From assembly GCA_021780225.1 (NCBI GenBank), contig JAJXZF010000026.1:1-64000 (forward strand): a DNA stretch of 64,000 bases, given 5' to 3'. Both the position numbers and the translations under genes were made by a program. This document shows positions 25,702-35,056 of this stretch, one piece after another. Below the pieces are notes generated by a model that saw nothing but the letters and a program-made list of their open reading frames with translations, did no database searches and was not told the origin of the DNA. The stretch comes from Deltaproteobacteria bacterium. GTDB taxonomy: Bacteria; Desulfobacterota; Binatia; Binatales; Binataceae. Position 1 is the first letter of the stretch. Every line of letters begins with the position of its first letter.

Positions 25702-26928
25702 CTAAAAGCGCATCCCGGTCAGCGCGGCGCCGGCGATTCCGCCGGCCAGAATCAGCCAGACTGAATTGACGCGGTAAGCGATGAGAAGAATGGCGCTGAG
25801 GGCCGCGATCATGATGGTCGGCAAATCGACAATCGCGGCGCGTCCGAGCTGCCACGTCACTACGATCATCAGCGCGAACGATGCGGCATTCACGCCGTCG
25901 AGAAATGCTCCCGCCGTCGCCGAACGGCGGATACGCGGCAACAGCGGACCGCTGACGGCGACAAAAAAGAACGCCGGCGCGAAGATTCCCGCCGTCGCGA
26001 CCGCCGCGCCGCTCCCCCGCCCGAGCAGATAGCCGATGAACGTCGCCGTGCAGGAAAGCGGTCCGGGCGTGAATTGCCCCACCGCTACCGCGTCGAGCAA
26101 CTGGCTCTGCGTCAGCCAGTGACGCCGCGCGACCAGTTCGGTCTGCAGGAAAGCGAGCAGCACGTAGCCGCTGCCGAACAGCACCGAGCCGATTTTCGCG
26201 AACACCAGAAAGAGCGCGCCCAGGCTGAACGGCGCGGCCACAGCCACACCGGCGCCGGCCGCGGCAGGCGCCGCTAACGCGGGTAGCGCGCCGAGCGCGG
26301 CAAGCACGCCGCCTCCGGCCATGCGCCGGCGCTGCGCGATACGATGCAATCCGATCGCAGCCAATCCAGCGATCAGCAGCAGCGCGATTTCGTTCAATCC
26401 GGCGAAGGCCGCCGCCGCCGACGCCGCCGTGAGCGCCGCGAATATCCGCGTGCGCGCCGCGGTTCGTCCGAGCCGCCACAGCGCCTGTACGATTATCGCG
26501 ATTATCACCGGTTTGACGCCGTAGAGGGCGCCGCCCACCTGCGGCATCGCGCCATACCGCACGTAGGCCCACGCGACCGCGACCGTGAGCGCCGCCGCCG
26601 GAATGATAAACGCGCCGCCCGCGACGAACGACCCGGCCAGACCGGCCCGGCGATGGCCGATATGAATCGCCATCTCGGTCGAATTCGGACCCGGAATTAA
26701 ATTGCAAGCGCCGATCATGTCGAGAAAGGCTTCGCGCGTAACCCATCCGCGCCGGCGCACCACCTCGTCTTCCATCATCGCGATATGCGCCGCCGGCCCG
26801 CCGAATGCGGTCGTGCCGAGCCGGAAAAACAGCGCCGCCAATTCGCGGAGCCGCGCTGCTTCGCCGTCCGGCCCGGGCGCGTCAGAAACGCCTGCGGCGG
26901 CCGTACCCGCTTCGTCCTCCATCACCAT
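25702..26928 (-). CDS. chrA: ChrA-family chromate transporter (fused two-domain)
   Basis: This 408-aa integral membrane protein has the CHR repeats: FFRLGTTAFGGPAAHIAMME and ACNLIPGPNSTEMAIHIGHR in the first half, FAKIGSVLFGSGYVLLAFLQ and VAVGQFTPGPLSCTATFIGY in the second. The FGGP and PGP motifs are diagnostic. It is expected to export chromate or a related oxyanion such as sulfate at the inner membrane. It is convergent with trmI. A very long open frame on the same strand (to 24746) is a codon-bias shadow of trmI and of this gene. Confidence 0.9.
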   Translation of the reverse strand: MVMEDEAGTAAAGVSDAPGPDGEAARLRELAALFFRLGTTAFGGPAAHIAMMEDEVVRRRGWVTREAFLDMIGACNLIPGPNSTEMAIHIGHRRAGLAGSFVAGGAFIIPAAALTVAVAWAYVRYGAMPQVGGALYGVKPVIIAIIVQALWRLGRTAARTRIFAALTAASAAAAFAGLNEIALLLIAGLAAIGLHRIAQRRRMAGGGVLAALGALPALAAPAAAGAGVAVAAPFSLGALFLVFAKIGSVLFGSGYVLLAFLQTELVARRHWLTQSQLLDAVAVGQFTPGPLSCTATFIGYLLGRGSGAAVATAGIFAPAFFFVAVSGPLLPRIRRSATAGAFLDGVNAASFALMIVVTWQLGRAAIVDLPTIMIAALSAILLIAYRVNSVWLILAGGIAGAALTGMRF

Positions 26929-26934
26929 CGCGAG

Positions 26935-27561
26935 TCACTTTCCCTCGGGCGGCAATACGAGGATCTGGCCGGCCATTTCGGGCTGATGGGTCAGGCACTT
27001 GAAATCGAACAGACCCTCGCGATGAAACGTGAAAATCCATGACGATTTGGATAGCGGTTTCAGCCGTTCGTACATCATCACTTTCAAATTCGATCCGAGC
27101 AGCGCGAAATCGTGTTCGTCGTCGGGCTGCAGGTTCCAGAATTCCATCTGCGTCGGCTGGTCGCGATGGACCGCGATAAAAGTCGGGCTGAAAGCATAAA
27201 TTTCGCCGAACTTCTTTATCGTCGCCGCCGGCGCGCTCTCTTTGACCGCAACCGCGATGGTCATCACCGTGACGGCCGCTTCTGGCTCGCCATTTTTGCT
27301 GACGCTGACGATCTTCGAGTCTTCGGCGTTGGGCAGGAACGACGCGGCCGCGCCGGCTGGACTGCGACCGCCGGCCGTCAGCATGACGAGTAAGGCCGCA
27401 ACGACGATCCAAATCCAGCCGCTCAACTCAGGCCGGAGTATTTCAAATTTAACGTTAGAACTCTTCACAAAGATTAGTTTTGCGGCGAACGCGGCCGCCG
27501 TGCAATCCAAAACGGGTGAATTCAATGTGATGGAAATGAGGCTCGCGTCGCACGGCGCCAT
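26935..27561 (-). CDS. membrane-anchored cupredoxin-like copper protein
   Basis: This ORF of up to 208 aa contains one hydrophobic anchor or signal (WIWIVVAALLVMLTAGG). After it come a beta-rich domain, AFSPTFIAVHRDQPTQMEFW, the first copper ligand in DDEHDFALLG, and the C-terminal loop FDFKCLTHQPEMAGQILVLP, with C, H and M spaced as in type I copper proteins. It is probably periplasmic, in electron transfer or copper handling. No start has a good ribosome site; GTG 27468 just before the anchor is plausible, the upstream 30 residues being unlike a coding N-terminus. It is divergent from the Tat-exported molybdoenzyme, for which it may be an electron partner. Confidence 0.7.
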   Translation of the reverse strand: MAPCDASLISITLNSPVLDCTAAAFAAKLIFVKSSNVKFEILRPELSGWIWIVVAALLVMLTAGGRSPAGAAASFLPNAEDSKIVSVSKNGEPEAAVTVMTIAVAVKESAPAATIKKFGEIYAFSPTFIAVHRDQPTQMEFWNLQPDDEHDFALLGSNLKVMMYERLKPLSKSSWIFTFHREGLFDFKCLTHQPEMAGQILVLPPEGK

Positions 27562-27663
27562 CGGCGCAAAATCGAATACTCAAACGCCGATTTCGTCTCA
27601 ATCCAGACCAAGGCTCCGGTCCGGCGGCGCGCGCGGACGATACGACGGCGTAGAGGTCAACCG

Positions 27664-28668
27664 ATGACGCGAAGGAAATTTCTCAGACTTGCGGGAGCGG
27701 CCCTCGCCGCCGCGAATCTTCCACTCGGCGCGGATTTGGCCGCGGCCGCGAACCCTGTCGGTAGTTTTGGCGGACCTACGCCGAACGACCAGTTCTATGT
27801 CACCTCATACGGAGAAACGCCGGCCGTCGACGCGGCCAAATGGAACCTTAAAATTCACGGCCTGGTGCGCAATCCGATCAGCCTCAATCTCGGGCAGCTA
27901 CGCGCGCTGCCGGCGGTGCACGAAACCTTGACGCTCGAATGCATCTCGAATCCACCCGACGGTTCGGCGATCAGCAACGCCGAGTGGGCCGGCGCTCCGC
28001 TGCAACCGATTCTCGAACGCGTCGGCGTCAAATCTGGCGCGGTTTACGCCGCGATGCGCGCGGCGGACGGGTATTACACCGGAGTGCCGGTCGAGGAAAT
28101 TTTGCGGCCGGAGAATTTCATGCCCTATCTGATGAACGGCGCGCCGCTGCCGCCGGCTCATGGTTATCCCGTGCGCATCTTCATTCCCGGGAAATACGGG
28201 ATGAAGCAGCCGAAATGGATTACCGAAATAGAATTCGTCGATCGGCCTTTCACCGGCTACTGGGAAGCGCGCGGATGGAGCAACGAGGCGTGGCGAAAAG
28301 TCAATTCCGGATTCTTCCAGCCGCGGCCGAGCGGCGGCCTGCTCGATATCCTGTCGCTCAGCACTTCGGCGCGCGCGAAAAGCCCTGTCGATATTGCCGG
28401 ATGGGCGCTGGCGGGGCCTTCGGGAATCCGCCGCGTCGCCGTATCGACCGACGACGGCGCGACCTGGAAACCGGCGGAATTGATACTCAATCGATCGCAC
28501 TACGAATGGACCGTGTGGAAATATCATTTCGCGGCTCCGCCGGGCGAATATGCCGTGCGCGTGCGCGCGACCGACGGCGACGGCGCGGCGCAGCCGCCCA
28601 GCGATCCGCAGACCGGCTCCGGGATGAGCGGCCAGCCGCGGATGCGCCTTGAAATTCTGGCGACCTAG
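27664..28668 (+). CDS. Tat-exported sulfite oxidase-like molybdopterin enzyme
   Basis: This 334-aa protein starts with a twin-arginine signal, TRRKFLRLAGAALAAANLP. The Moco domain follows: LTLECISNPPDGSAISNAEW, with the molybdenum-ligand Cys; WAGAPLQPIL; and GYPVRIFIPGKYGMKQPKW. A Mo-co dimerisation (Ig-like) domain runs from about residue 230 (IAGWALAGPSGIRRVAVSTDDGATW). This is the SUOX/SorA layout. It probably oxidises sulfite or a related S/N-oxide in the periplasm. The adjacent cupredoxin gene suggests an electron acceptor. Confidence 0.85.
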   Translation: MTRRKFLRLAGAALAAANLPLGADLAAAANPVGSFGGPTPNDQFYVTSYGETPAVDAAKWNLKIHGLVRNPISLNLGQLRALPAVHETLTLECISNPPDGSAISNAEWAGAPLQPILERVGVKSGAVYAAMRAADGYYTGVPVEEILRPENFMPYLMNGAPLPPAHGYPVRIFIPGKYGMKQPKWITEIEFVDRPFTGYWEARGWSNEAWRKVNSGFFQPRPSGGLLDILSLSTSARAKSPVDIAGWALAGPSGIRRVAVSTDDGATWKPAELILNRSHYEWTVWKYHFAAPPGEYAVRVRATDGDGAAQPPSDPQTGSGMSGQPRMRLEILAT

Positions 28669-28870
28669 AGTGCCGGCCCGCAAATAACTTCCACCTGACG
28701 CCATATCAGCTCGGCGCGCGGGTCGCCCACCGCGGGGCGACCAGGGATGGATTGCCGGGTCTGGGCCCGGCAATGACGCATAGAGTTGGTCATGCCCGGA
28801 CTTGATCCGGGCATCCACGCCGAGCGCAAGATAGACGCGAAGTGCAAACTCATTCAGGGGACGCCACACC
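28669..28870 (-). mobile_element. MITE-like dispersed element, copy A
   Basis: About 200 bp, near-identical in the opposite orientation to 37329-37532. In element orientation it opens with GTGTGGCGTCCCCTGAAT (28869-28852 on the minus strand). It contains two palindromes (ATGCCCGGA/TCCGGGCAT and ATTGCCGGG/CCCGGCAAT) and ends ATTTGCGGGCCGGCACTC. It has no coding capacity; a 62-aa ORF through it is repeat translation. It sits immediately after a stop codon, between convergent genes. Confidence 0.75.
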
Positions 28871-28881
28871 GGGTAGTCCGC

Positions 28882-31419
28882 TTAATGGCCGAACAGCGAT
28901 CCGAAAAAGCCGCCGATCGAGCCAAAAACGCTGTTCGACGCGGAGCCGGAGGCCGGCGCCGGCGTGGCGGCGCCCGCCGGACCTGACGCGCCCGGCATCG
29001 GCGCGGCTGACGCGGTCGTGGTCGGCGGCGGCGAGGTCAGGCCGCTGTGCAGCGGACACGGCTGCGTCGGTTCGGTGCCTTCCAGAAACGGCAGGTTCTG
29101 CACCCGCGGACAATTCGGCGTCGCGAGGCCGCCGCTTTGCGGATCGATCGCCGCCATCACGATGCCGGGCGGAGGCGGACCGAAACCGAGTTCCGGTTCC
29201 GTCACCACCGAAGTCATGAATTTCACCCATGACGGCAACGCCGCCTGCGCGCCGGTCAGACCCAGCGTTTCAGGCTGGTCGAAACCGACCCAAACCCCGG
29301 TCACGAGCTGGCGCGTATAGCCGACAAAGTATGCGTCGTGATAATCGTCGGTCGTTCCGGTTTTGCCCGCGGCGACGAAGTTCAGGCCCAGCGCGCGGGC
29401 GCTCGCGGCCGTTCCATACTGGAACACCCCCTGCAACGCTCCCGTCATCAGGTAGGCGACCGCGCGGCTCATCAGGCGATCCGAGCGATCCTCGTGGCGC
29501 CAAAGCAGGCGGCCGTCGCCGCCGACCACCGCCGAAATCGCCCACGGCGGCCGCTCCACCCCGCCGTCCGCGAACACCTGATACACGCCGGTCAGTTCGA
29601 GCAGATTCACCTCGCCGGCGCCGATCGTGACCGGCAGATAGTCGGGCAGTTTCGATTCGACGCCGAGTTCGTGCGCCGTGCGAATGACGCGGCCCGGCCG
29701 CAACAGACTGCCCAGATAGACGGTCGGCACGTTGAGCGACTCGGCCAGCGCCGCGGCGATCGTCACCTCGCCCTGATAGGTGCGCTCGTAGTTCGCCGGC
29801 GTCCATCCGCCGAACGACATCGGCCGGTCAGGCAGCAGCGACGCGAGCGTGACCGGTTGCGGAAGCGGATTCAGTTCCGGATCGAGCGCGGTCAAATAGA
29901 CGATCGGCTTGAACGCCGAACCGGGCTGGCGTTCGGCCTCGACCGCGCGATTGTACTGGCTGCGCGCGTAATCCCTCCCGCCGACCATCGCGAGAATTCC
30001 GCCGCTGCGCGGATCGAGCGCGACGATCGCGCCCTCGAGCGGGTCGCGCCGGTCGCGCCGGGCGAGCGCCGGATGGAGCCGCTCGAGGCGCGCGAGATTC
30101 TGGTCGAGACTTTCGCGCGCCGCCTGCTGCATCTCCGGATCGAGCGTGGTGTAAACCTTGAGTCCGGGCCGAATCGCGATCTCCGGGGCGATTCGATGAA
30201 GTTGTTGAATGACGTAATCGGTGAAATAGGGCGCGCGTCTCAGTCCCGGCGCTTTCACGGTAGTCACGGGAGTCGCGATCGCCTCCGCATACTGCGCTTG
30301 ATCGATCGCGCCGGTCCGGCGCATCAGCGCGAGCACGGTGTCGCGCCGCGTGCGGGCAGCGTCGGGATGGCGGCGCGGATCATAGAGCGTCGGCGCCTGG
30401 ATCATCCCAACCAGCATCGCGGCCTCGGCCGGCGAGACTTCGCTCAGGTCCTTGTTGAAGAAATAGCGGGCGGCCAGCGGCATGCCATAGATCGGCGCGC
30501 CGCCATACGCGCCCATCGGCACGTCGTTGATATAACGCTCGAGAATTTCGTTCTTGGTCAGCCTGATTTCGAGCACCAGCGCGATCGCCAGCTCGCGAAA
30601 CTTGCGGCGAAAGGTGCGTTGATGCTGATCGATGAAGGTCCGCGCCAACTGCTGAGTGAGCGTGCTCGCGCCCTGGCTCAATCGATGCGAATGAAAATCG
30701 ACGATCGCCGCTTCGACGATGCGAATCGGATCGAAACCGAAATGGTAGTAGAAGAAACGATCTTCGGTGGCCAGCAATCCTTTGATCAGGTACGGCCGAA
30801 CCTCGTCGAGCGAAACCTCGACGCGCTCGGCCGGCGCGTCGGGCGCCAGTCGTCCGATTACTTCGGGTTCGACCTTGATCTGGCTGAGCGGCGCGCCAAA
30901 CGAATCGGCAATCGCCGCGACCGCTGAATTCGAGAAGGAGACATGCGCGAGTTGCGCGGGATATCCATGCACGCCGTCGCTGAAATCGCGCGCGAATAGC
31001 GTCATCGAACCGGGCGTGAGCGAATATTGGCCCGGATGCGCCACGTTGTCGACGCGCGAGTAGCTCAGATGGTCCAGCCGGTCGATCAGATGCAGCGGGG
31101 CGATCCGTTCGCCGGACGAAATCGCGAGGGGCGCCGAATAGATGGCAGAGCTGAGACCGGCGCGGCGTTCCGCGATCAGTTGGGAAATGTCCGTATAGAC
31201 CTGCGCGAGATAAAAGCCCGCGCAAAAGATCGCCAGGAAACCCGCGCCAATCAGCGATCGGCGCCATCCGAGCCGCCGGAAAATCGCGCCGATTCGCGCC
31301 GCGCACCAGCGCGCCGCCGCCCATGCGCGGCCCGCCGTCGAATTTCGCGCCGCGGCAGCGCCGCGCGCCCCCTTACGCCGCGTTCCGGCTTTGCCGCCGC
31401 CTGCGTTGGCCTTGGCCAT
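28882..31419 (-). CDS. class A penicillin-binding protein (PBP1b-like)
   Basis: From ATG 31419 the protein is 845 aa. After a basic cytoplasmic tail comes one membrane anchor (LIGAGFLAIFCAGFYLAQVY). The GT51 transglycosylase domain has ATEDRFFYYHFGFD and GASTLTQQLARTFIDQH. The transpeptidase domain has the active-site Ser in ERQPGSAFKPIVYL, SLN in ALAESLNVPT and KTGTTDD. A UB2H-like region (about residues 90-190) supports PBP1b rather than 1a type. The C-terminus is a Pro/Ala/Gly-rich tail. It polymerises and crosslinks peptidoglycan at the inner membrane. The upstream Met at 31476 is less likely. Confidence 0.9.
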   Translation of the reverse strand: MAKANAGGGKAGTRRKGARGAAAARNSTAGRAWAAARWCAARIGAIFRRLGWRRSLIGAGFLAIFCAGFYLAQVYTDISQLIAERRAGLSSAIYSAPLAISSGERIAPLHLIDRLDHLSYSRVDNVAHPGQYSLTPGSMTLFARDFSDGVHGYPAQLAHVSFSNSAVAAIADSFGAPLSQIKVEPEVIGRLAPDAPAERVEVSLDEVRPYLIKGLLATEDRFFYYHFGFDPIRIVEAAIVDFHSHRLSQGASTLTQQLARTFIDQHQRTFRRKFRELAIALVLEIRLTKNEILERYINDVPMGAYGGAPIYGMPLAARYFFNKDLSEVSPAEAAMLVGMIQAPTLYDPRRHPDAARTRRDTVLALMRRTGAIDQAQYAEAIATPVTTVKAPGLRRAPYFTDYVIQQLHRIAPEIAIRPGLKVYTTLDPEMQQAARESLDQNLARLERLHPALARRDRRDPLEGAIVALDPRSGGILAMVGGRDYARSQYNRAVEAERQPGSAFKPIVYLTALDPELNPLPQPVTLASLLPDRPMSFGGWTPANYERTYQGEVTIAAALAESLNVPTVYLGSLLRPGRVIRTAHELGVESKLPDYLPVTIGAGEVNLLELTGVYQVFADGGVERPPWAISAVVGGDGRLLWRHEDRSDRLMSRAVAYLMTGALQGVFQYGTAASARALGLNFVAAGKTGTTDDYHDAYFVGYTRQLVTGVWVGFDQPETLGLTGAQAALPSWVKFMTSVVTEPELGFGPPPPGIVMAAIDPQSGGLATPNCPRVQNLPFLEGTEPTQPCPLHSGLTSPPPTTTASAAPMPGASGPAGAATPAPASGSASNSVFGSIGGFFGSLFGH

Positions 31420-31545
31420 CAGGCAATTAGACCGTCCTTCCCCGCCCCGCATCCGGCGCCCGTATGAACGCCGCACCTCCGAGTATAGCGCGCCGGAACT
31501 CCTGATGGCGCCCTCTGACCGAACGGACGCCGCCGGCCAAAATCG

Positions 31546-32031
31546 TTATTGCTTGTAGCCGAAACGCCGCAAAAGGGCGTGACGTTCGGCGCGCTCTTTC
31601 TCGCCCTCGACGCCTTGCGGCGGACTGCCGTCGAGCACGCCGGCGACGCCGCGTTGCCCGTTATGCTCGGCCACAATCACGCTCAACGGATTCGCGGTCG
31701 CGCAGAAGACGCGACAGACCTCGGTCACCGCTTTAATCGAATTGAGCACGTTGACCGGAAAGGCGTTGCCCAGCATCACGACGAAGACATGGCCGGCCGC
31801 GATTGCCTGCGCCGCCGCAATCACCGCATTTTCGAGCGCCGCATCAGTGCCGGTATGGCGAATCAGGCACGGTCCCGACGCTTCACAGAACGCCACGCCG
31901 AATTTCACGCCCGGCACGGCCTGCACGATCGCTTCGTAGAGGTCTTCGACCGTTTTGATGAAATGCGATTGGCCGACGATCACGTTCACGTCGTCAGCCG
32001 GCTTGGCAATCTCGACCGCATGAAAATCCAT
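31546..32031 (-). CDS. adenosine-specific kinase (PF04008 family)
   Basis: Starting at ATG 32031 (GGAG upstream), the 161-aa protein MDFHAVEIAKPADDVNVIVGQSHFIKT...matches the adenosine-specific kinase family across its length. It includes PGVKFGVAFCEASGPCLIRHTG, HVFVVMLGNAFPVNVLNSIK and FCATANPLSVIVAE. These small proteins are best known from archaea and some bacteria; the name comes from a structural-genomics description, and the physiological role is uncertain. It is read in the same direction as the membrane gene upstream. Confidence 0.85.
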   Translation of the reverse strand: MDFHAVEIAKPADDVNVIVGQSHFIKTVEDLYEAIVQAVPGVKFGVAFCEASGPCLIRHTGTDAALENAVIAAAQAIAAGHVFVVMLGNAFPVNVLNSIKAVTEVCRVFCATANPLSVIVAEHNGQRGVAGVLDGSPPQGVEGEKERAERHALLRRFGYKQ

Positions 32032-32113
32032 AGGCGCTCCGCAGCGCGCACCCGGCGCCGTCACGCAAGATGATAAGGTAGCGGATCGAGGGCGAAAAGC
32101 CGACGCCGGACGG

Positions 32114-32575
32114 CTACAGCCGCGACGGAGCGTAACGCCAGTCGTGGATCACCAGCGCGAGGTCGATGACGTAAAGCGTGATCACGAGATCGCCGAGCGT
32201 GGTCGCGGCCACGCCCGGCGGCATCAATTGCGCGATGCCCCACAAAATAAACGCCGCGCCGACCATCGCGCGCTTGATAAATTCCCGCCATCCGGGCCGC
32301 GTCAGCGGCAGAACGACCATGAACGCCGCGCCGACCATCAGCAGCGGCGCCGCCGAGATCGGCGCGTGCGCCGCGCGCGCGGCTAATCCGGCCGCAAGGT
32401 CGCCGATGAGAAGAACCAATCCGGCGATCACGGCCACGAACGCCACCGATCCGCCGATCCCGCGGACGATCCCGTCCGCGCGAAACGCCGACGATCGCGT
32501 GGCGCCGCTGGCGCAATCCGTGACGCTGGCCGCGAGGCGGCCGCGTTCGCCGGCCGTCTCGTTCGAGGACTTCAT
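32114..32575 (-). CDS. four-helix membrane protein, unknown
   Basis: This 153-aa protein has hydrophobic segments IGGSVAFVAVIAGLVLLIGD, ISAAPLLMVGAAFMVVLPL, a segment around AMVGAAFILWGIAQLM, and LGDLVITLYVIDLALVIHDW. It resembles small inner-membrane proteins annotated as hypothetical in many genomes. The N-terminal 35 residues are polar. It lies 82 bp upstream of the adenosine-specific kinase gene on the same strand. No function can be inferred. Confidence 0.6.
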   Translation of the reverse strand: MKSSNETAGERGRLAASVTDCASGATRSSAFRADGIVRGIGGSVAFVAVIAGLVLLIGDLAAGLAARAAHAPISAAPLLMVGAAFMVVLPLTRPGWREFIKRAMVGAAFILWGIAQLMPPGVAATTLGDLVITLYVIDLALVIHDWRYAPSRL

Positions 32576-32614
32576 CGCCAGAATCTTATTTGGCCGATCG
32601 ATCGACGGCCAGCG

Positions 32615-33106
32615 CTAGCGGGATTCGTGCGCCCGATGATTCTTCGCGGGATGGAAGCGTGACGCGACCGCCGACCACGCCCGATGCGGAACGCGCCGTT
32701 CAAGTGTCGAGTGCGGGATAAACGAAGGGTTCGCGGCGCCTGATCGCCTTGGGCGTCCGGGGCAGGATTTGCCCGCGAAGCTCGCCAACCGGCGCATCGC
32801 TTCGTCAGTCGCAATCGGCCGATCCGCGGCGTCCACGGCGACCACCCGGCCGCGCACGTCCACCAGAAAGTTCCATCGGCAATCGAGGCACATATAGCGA
32901 TGGCGGTACGGCTCCAACGCATCAGCCGGTTTCAGCCGATAAATCACGAACGCATGGCGACGCGGCGCGGCGTCGGCGGAGCCATCGCAAGCCATCCCGG
33001 GCCGCGGCGCGGGCGCGAACCCCGCACCGACGGTCGAACGTTTAAGGCCAAACAATGAACCGAGCCAATCTCCGATCGTTCCAAGCACAGCTAATCGAGA
33101 ACGCAT
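32615..33106 (-). CDS. hypothetical protein with Cys-rich YMCLDCRW motif
   Basis: From ATG 33106 (or 33145) the protein has about 163 residues. The middle block HAFVIYRLKPADALEPYRHRYMCLDCRWNFLVD, followed by RGRVVAVDAADRPI, looks structured and contains a CxxC. The C-terminal 50 residues are basic and low in complexity. The upstream region has no strong ribosome site. Moderately likely to be real because the CxxC block is coherent and the gene is in line with its neighbours. Confidence 0.45.
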   Translation of the reverse strand: MRSRLAVLGTIGDWLGSLFGLKRSTVGAGFAPAPRPGMACDGSADAAPRRHAFVIYRLKPADALEPYRHRYMCLDCRWNFLVDVRGRVVAVDAADRPIATDEAMRRLASFAGKSCPGRPRRSGAANPSFIPHSTLERRVPHRAWSAVASRFHPAKNHRAHESR

Positions 33107-33316
33107 CAAACGTGCCCGCCGCAGGCCCGCGAAAAACCCGCGCATTTTTTCAGTGACGGCGGCAATCTTGCAAATCGCCGCCGTCCGGACGATGCGTTAC
33201 GCAATGCGGATCGCGACGCGCGCCGGAAATACCACGTTGCGCGGCTCCGGTTGCGCTCTAATCGCCTCCGATACACGATAAGCAAATTGGTGGACGCGGG
33301 GTCGAAAGGAACTGAT

Positions 33317-33940
33317 GTGCGAGCGAACGGGCGCGGCCGCACGGGCGCTCGCGCTGCCGAGAGCGACGCGCGTCCGCTGCCCGCGTTCTACTACCGGCTT
33401 TCGGCGCGGGCGCAGCGATGTTACCTGAAAAGCGATTCGCTCGACCGGTATGCGCTTGCGGCAAGTCCAGCCGCCATCAAGATCGCATCGCGGCTGGCCG
33501 CCGTTCTGCCCGACGCCGGGCCGTCACTGGCGCAGCGCGGCGCGCAAGCGCTCGGCAACGAGCTGTGCCGGCTGCTGGGCGTCGCGCCCGTCCGAATCGA
33601 AGTCAGAGGAGTGCGGCCGCACAACGCGCGCGGCGAATTGCACGGCATTTTCTATCCGGAAGGGACCGGCCGGATTCAGGCGCCGGAGCCGGGATCGTCC
33701 GCGGCGCCGCGGCGCGATCGCGAACCGCTGATTATCCTCTGGATGCGCACGGCGCAGCGCCATGACGTGGTCAAGCCGCGCACGTTCCTGCGCACGATGA
33801 TGCATGAGTTGGGGCACTATTTGGATTACGCGCACTTCCGGCTCGACGATTCGTTTCATACCGCCGGATTTTTCAAACGCGAATCGTTCCTGATCCGCAC
33901 GCTCTTTCCGGACTCCGCGGACGCGCAGCGGCCGGAATAG
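33317..33940 (+). CDS. putative zinc metallopeptidase (HELGH motif)
   Basis: The last third holds FLRTMMHELGHYLDYAHFRL, an HExxH zinc site followed by a possible third ligand in DDSFHTAGFFKRESF. The central part (residues 55-120) is helical and begins FYYRLSARAQRCYLKSDSL. I prefer GTG 33317 (AAGGA 6 bases upstream; 207 aa) to ATG 33251, whose extension is low-complexity. The protein is probably cytoplasmic, with no signal peptide. Similar stand-alone HELGH proteins are known as conserved hypotheticals; substrate unknown. Confidence 0.65.
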   Translation: MRANGRGRTGARAAESDARPLPAFYYRLSARAQRCYLKSDSLDRYALAASPAAIKIASRLAAVLPDAGPSLAQRGAQALGNELCRLLGVAPVRIEVRGVRPHNARGELHGIFYPEGTGRIQAPEPGSSAAPRRDREPLIILWMRTAQRHDVVKPRTFLRTMMHELGHYLDYAHFRLDDSFHTAGFFKRESFLIRTLFPDSADAQRPE

Positions 33941-33944
33941 CGCG

Positions 33945-33963
33945 AGAGCCGGCCGCCGGCTCT
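33945..33963. terminator. palindromic terminator between convergent genes
   Basis: AGAGCCGGC and GCCGGCTCT form a perfect 9-bp arm palindrome, followed on the plus strand by ACAGAAATTTTTT. It lies just past the metallopeptidase stop and overlaps the end of the convergent nucleotidyltransferase gene. Confidence 0.65.
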
Positions 33964-35056
33964 ACAGAAATTTTTTCAAGCCGCGCCGCGCAAGTTCCTC
34001 GGTCACCCGGCGAATCTCCTGCGCCGCGGACATCCGCGCGATCAGGATCGCGTCGCCGGTATCGACCGCGACCAGATCGGAAACTCCCAGCAACACCATC
34101 AGACGCTCGCCGCCGCGCGCGAGCACGCCGCTCGACCCGAACGCGATCACGTTGCCGCTCAACACGTTCGCGGCGGCGTCCGAACGAAGCGCGTCCCACA
34201 GGCCCTGCCAACTGCCGACGTCGAACCATCTGAAGCGGGCGCGAACGCCGATCACGTTGCGGCTTTTTTCGACGATCACCCGGTCGAACGAATCGAACGC
34301 GAGGCTTCGATAAACCTCCGGCAGTTCGCGAGCGCCGACGGCGGCAAAACGCTCCATCGCCGCCGCCAATTGCGGCGCATGCCGCCGCAGTTCGGCCTCA
34401 AATACGCCGGCGCGCATCACGAAGATTCCGGCGTTCCACAAATAGCGGCCGGATTTGACCATCCGGCGCGCGACGGCGGGTGCGGGCTTCTCCACGAATC
34501 GCGCGACTTTGTAACCGCTGCCAAGCGCGGGGCCGATTTGCTGATAGCCGTAGCCGGTCTCGGCGCTGGCGGGCGTCACGCCCACGACGACGATCGCGTC
34601 GTGGGCGCGCGCGAGATCGAACGCTTCGGAGATGGTTGCGCGAAAGCCGTCCGCGGGCGCGACATGATGGTCCGCCGGCATCACCGCGAGCGCTGTGTCG
34701 GCGCCAAGCTTCTTTGCGATTTTCGCCGCGCCGAATGCGATCGCCACGGCGGTGCCCCGCCCCTCCGGTTCGACGAAAAGATTCCCGGCCGGCAGGATTC
34801 CGCGCAGCGCTTTGCGGAACGGGCGCCGCTGATCGGCTGAGACCACAACGAAGATTCGCGCCGGCGGAATCAAGCCCCGCATCCGCGCGATCGTGCCGGC
34901 TAACAGCGACGTGCGGCCGTCGATCGCGAACAACGGCTTGGGACGTCCGGCGCGGCTTTCGGGCCAAAAACGCGTTCCGCGTCCGCCGGCGATAATCAGC
35001 GCCGCCGCGGCGCGCGCGGCGGGCGCACGATTCGATCGCCGGCGCGTCCGCTTCAC
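33962..35056 (-). CDS. manC: mannose-1-phosphate guanylyltransferase
   Basis: The 364-aa protein from GTG 35056 begins with basic residues. It then has the nucleotidyltransferase motif LIIAGGRGTRFWPESRAGRP, PADHHVAPADGF and GYGYQQIGPAL, the sugar-binding FVEKPAPAVARRM, and WNAGIFVMRAGVFEAEL. It makes GDP-mannose from mannose-1-P and GTP; the C-terminal beta-helix isomerase domain of bifunctional ManC proteins is absent. Its GTG overlaps the TGA of the phosphomannomutase gene (GTGA), so the pair PMM-GMP is translationally coupled and provides GDP-mannose for surface glycans. Confidence 0.85.
   Translation of the reverse strand: MKRTRRRSNRAPAARAAAALIIAGGRGTRFWPESRAGRPKPLFAIDGRTSLLAGTIARMRGLIPPARIFVVVSADQRRPFRKALRGILPAGNLFVEPEGRGTAVAIAFGAAKIAKKLGADTALAVMPADHHVAPADGFRATISEAFDLARAHDAIVVVGVTPASAETGYGYQQIGPALGSGYKVARFVEKPAPAVARRMVKSGRYLWNAGIFVMRAGVFEAELRRHAPQLAAAMERFAAVGARELPEVYRSLAFDSFDRVIVEKSRNVIGVRARFRWFDVGSWQGLWDALRSDAAANVLSGNVIAFGSSGVLARGGERLMVLLGVSDLVAVDTGDAILIARMSAAQEIRRVTEELARRGLKKFL

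Noticed and set aside
24746-26746. A 666-aa open frame on the minus strand across trmI and chrA
   Set aside because: It is antisense to trmI and out of frame with chrA, Arg/Gly/Ala-rich with no domain. High GC content leaves such shadow frames open.
28665-28853. 62-aa ORF (and the similar 37352-37534 ORF) as conserved small proteins
   Set aside because: They are translations of the two inverted copies of one structured repeat, so their similarity reflects DNA repeat identity, not protein conservation.
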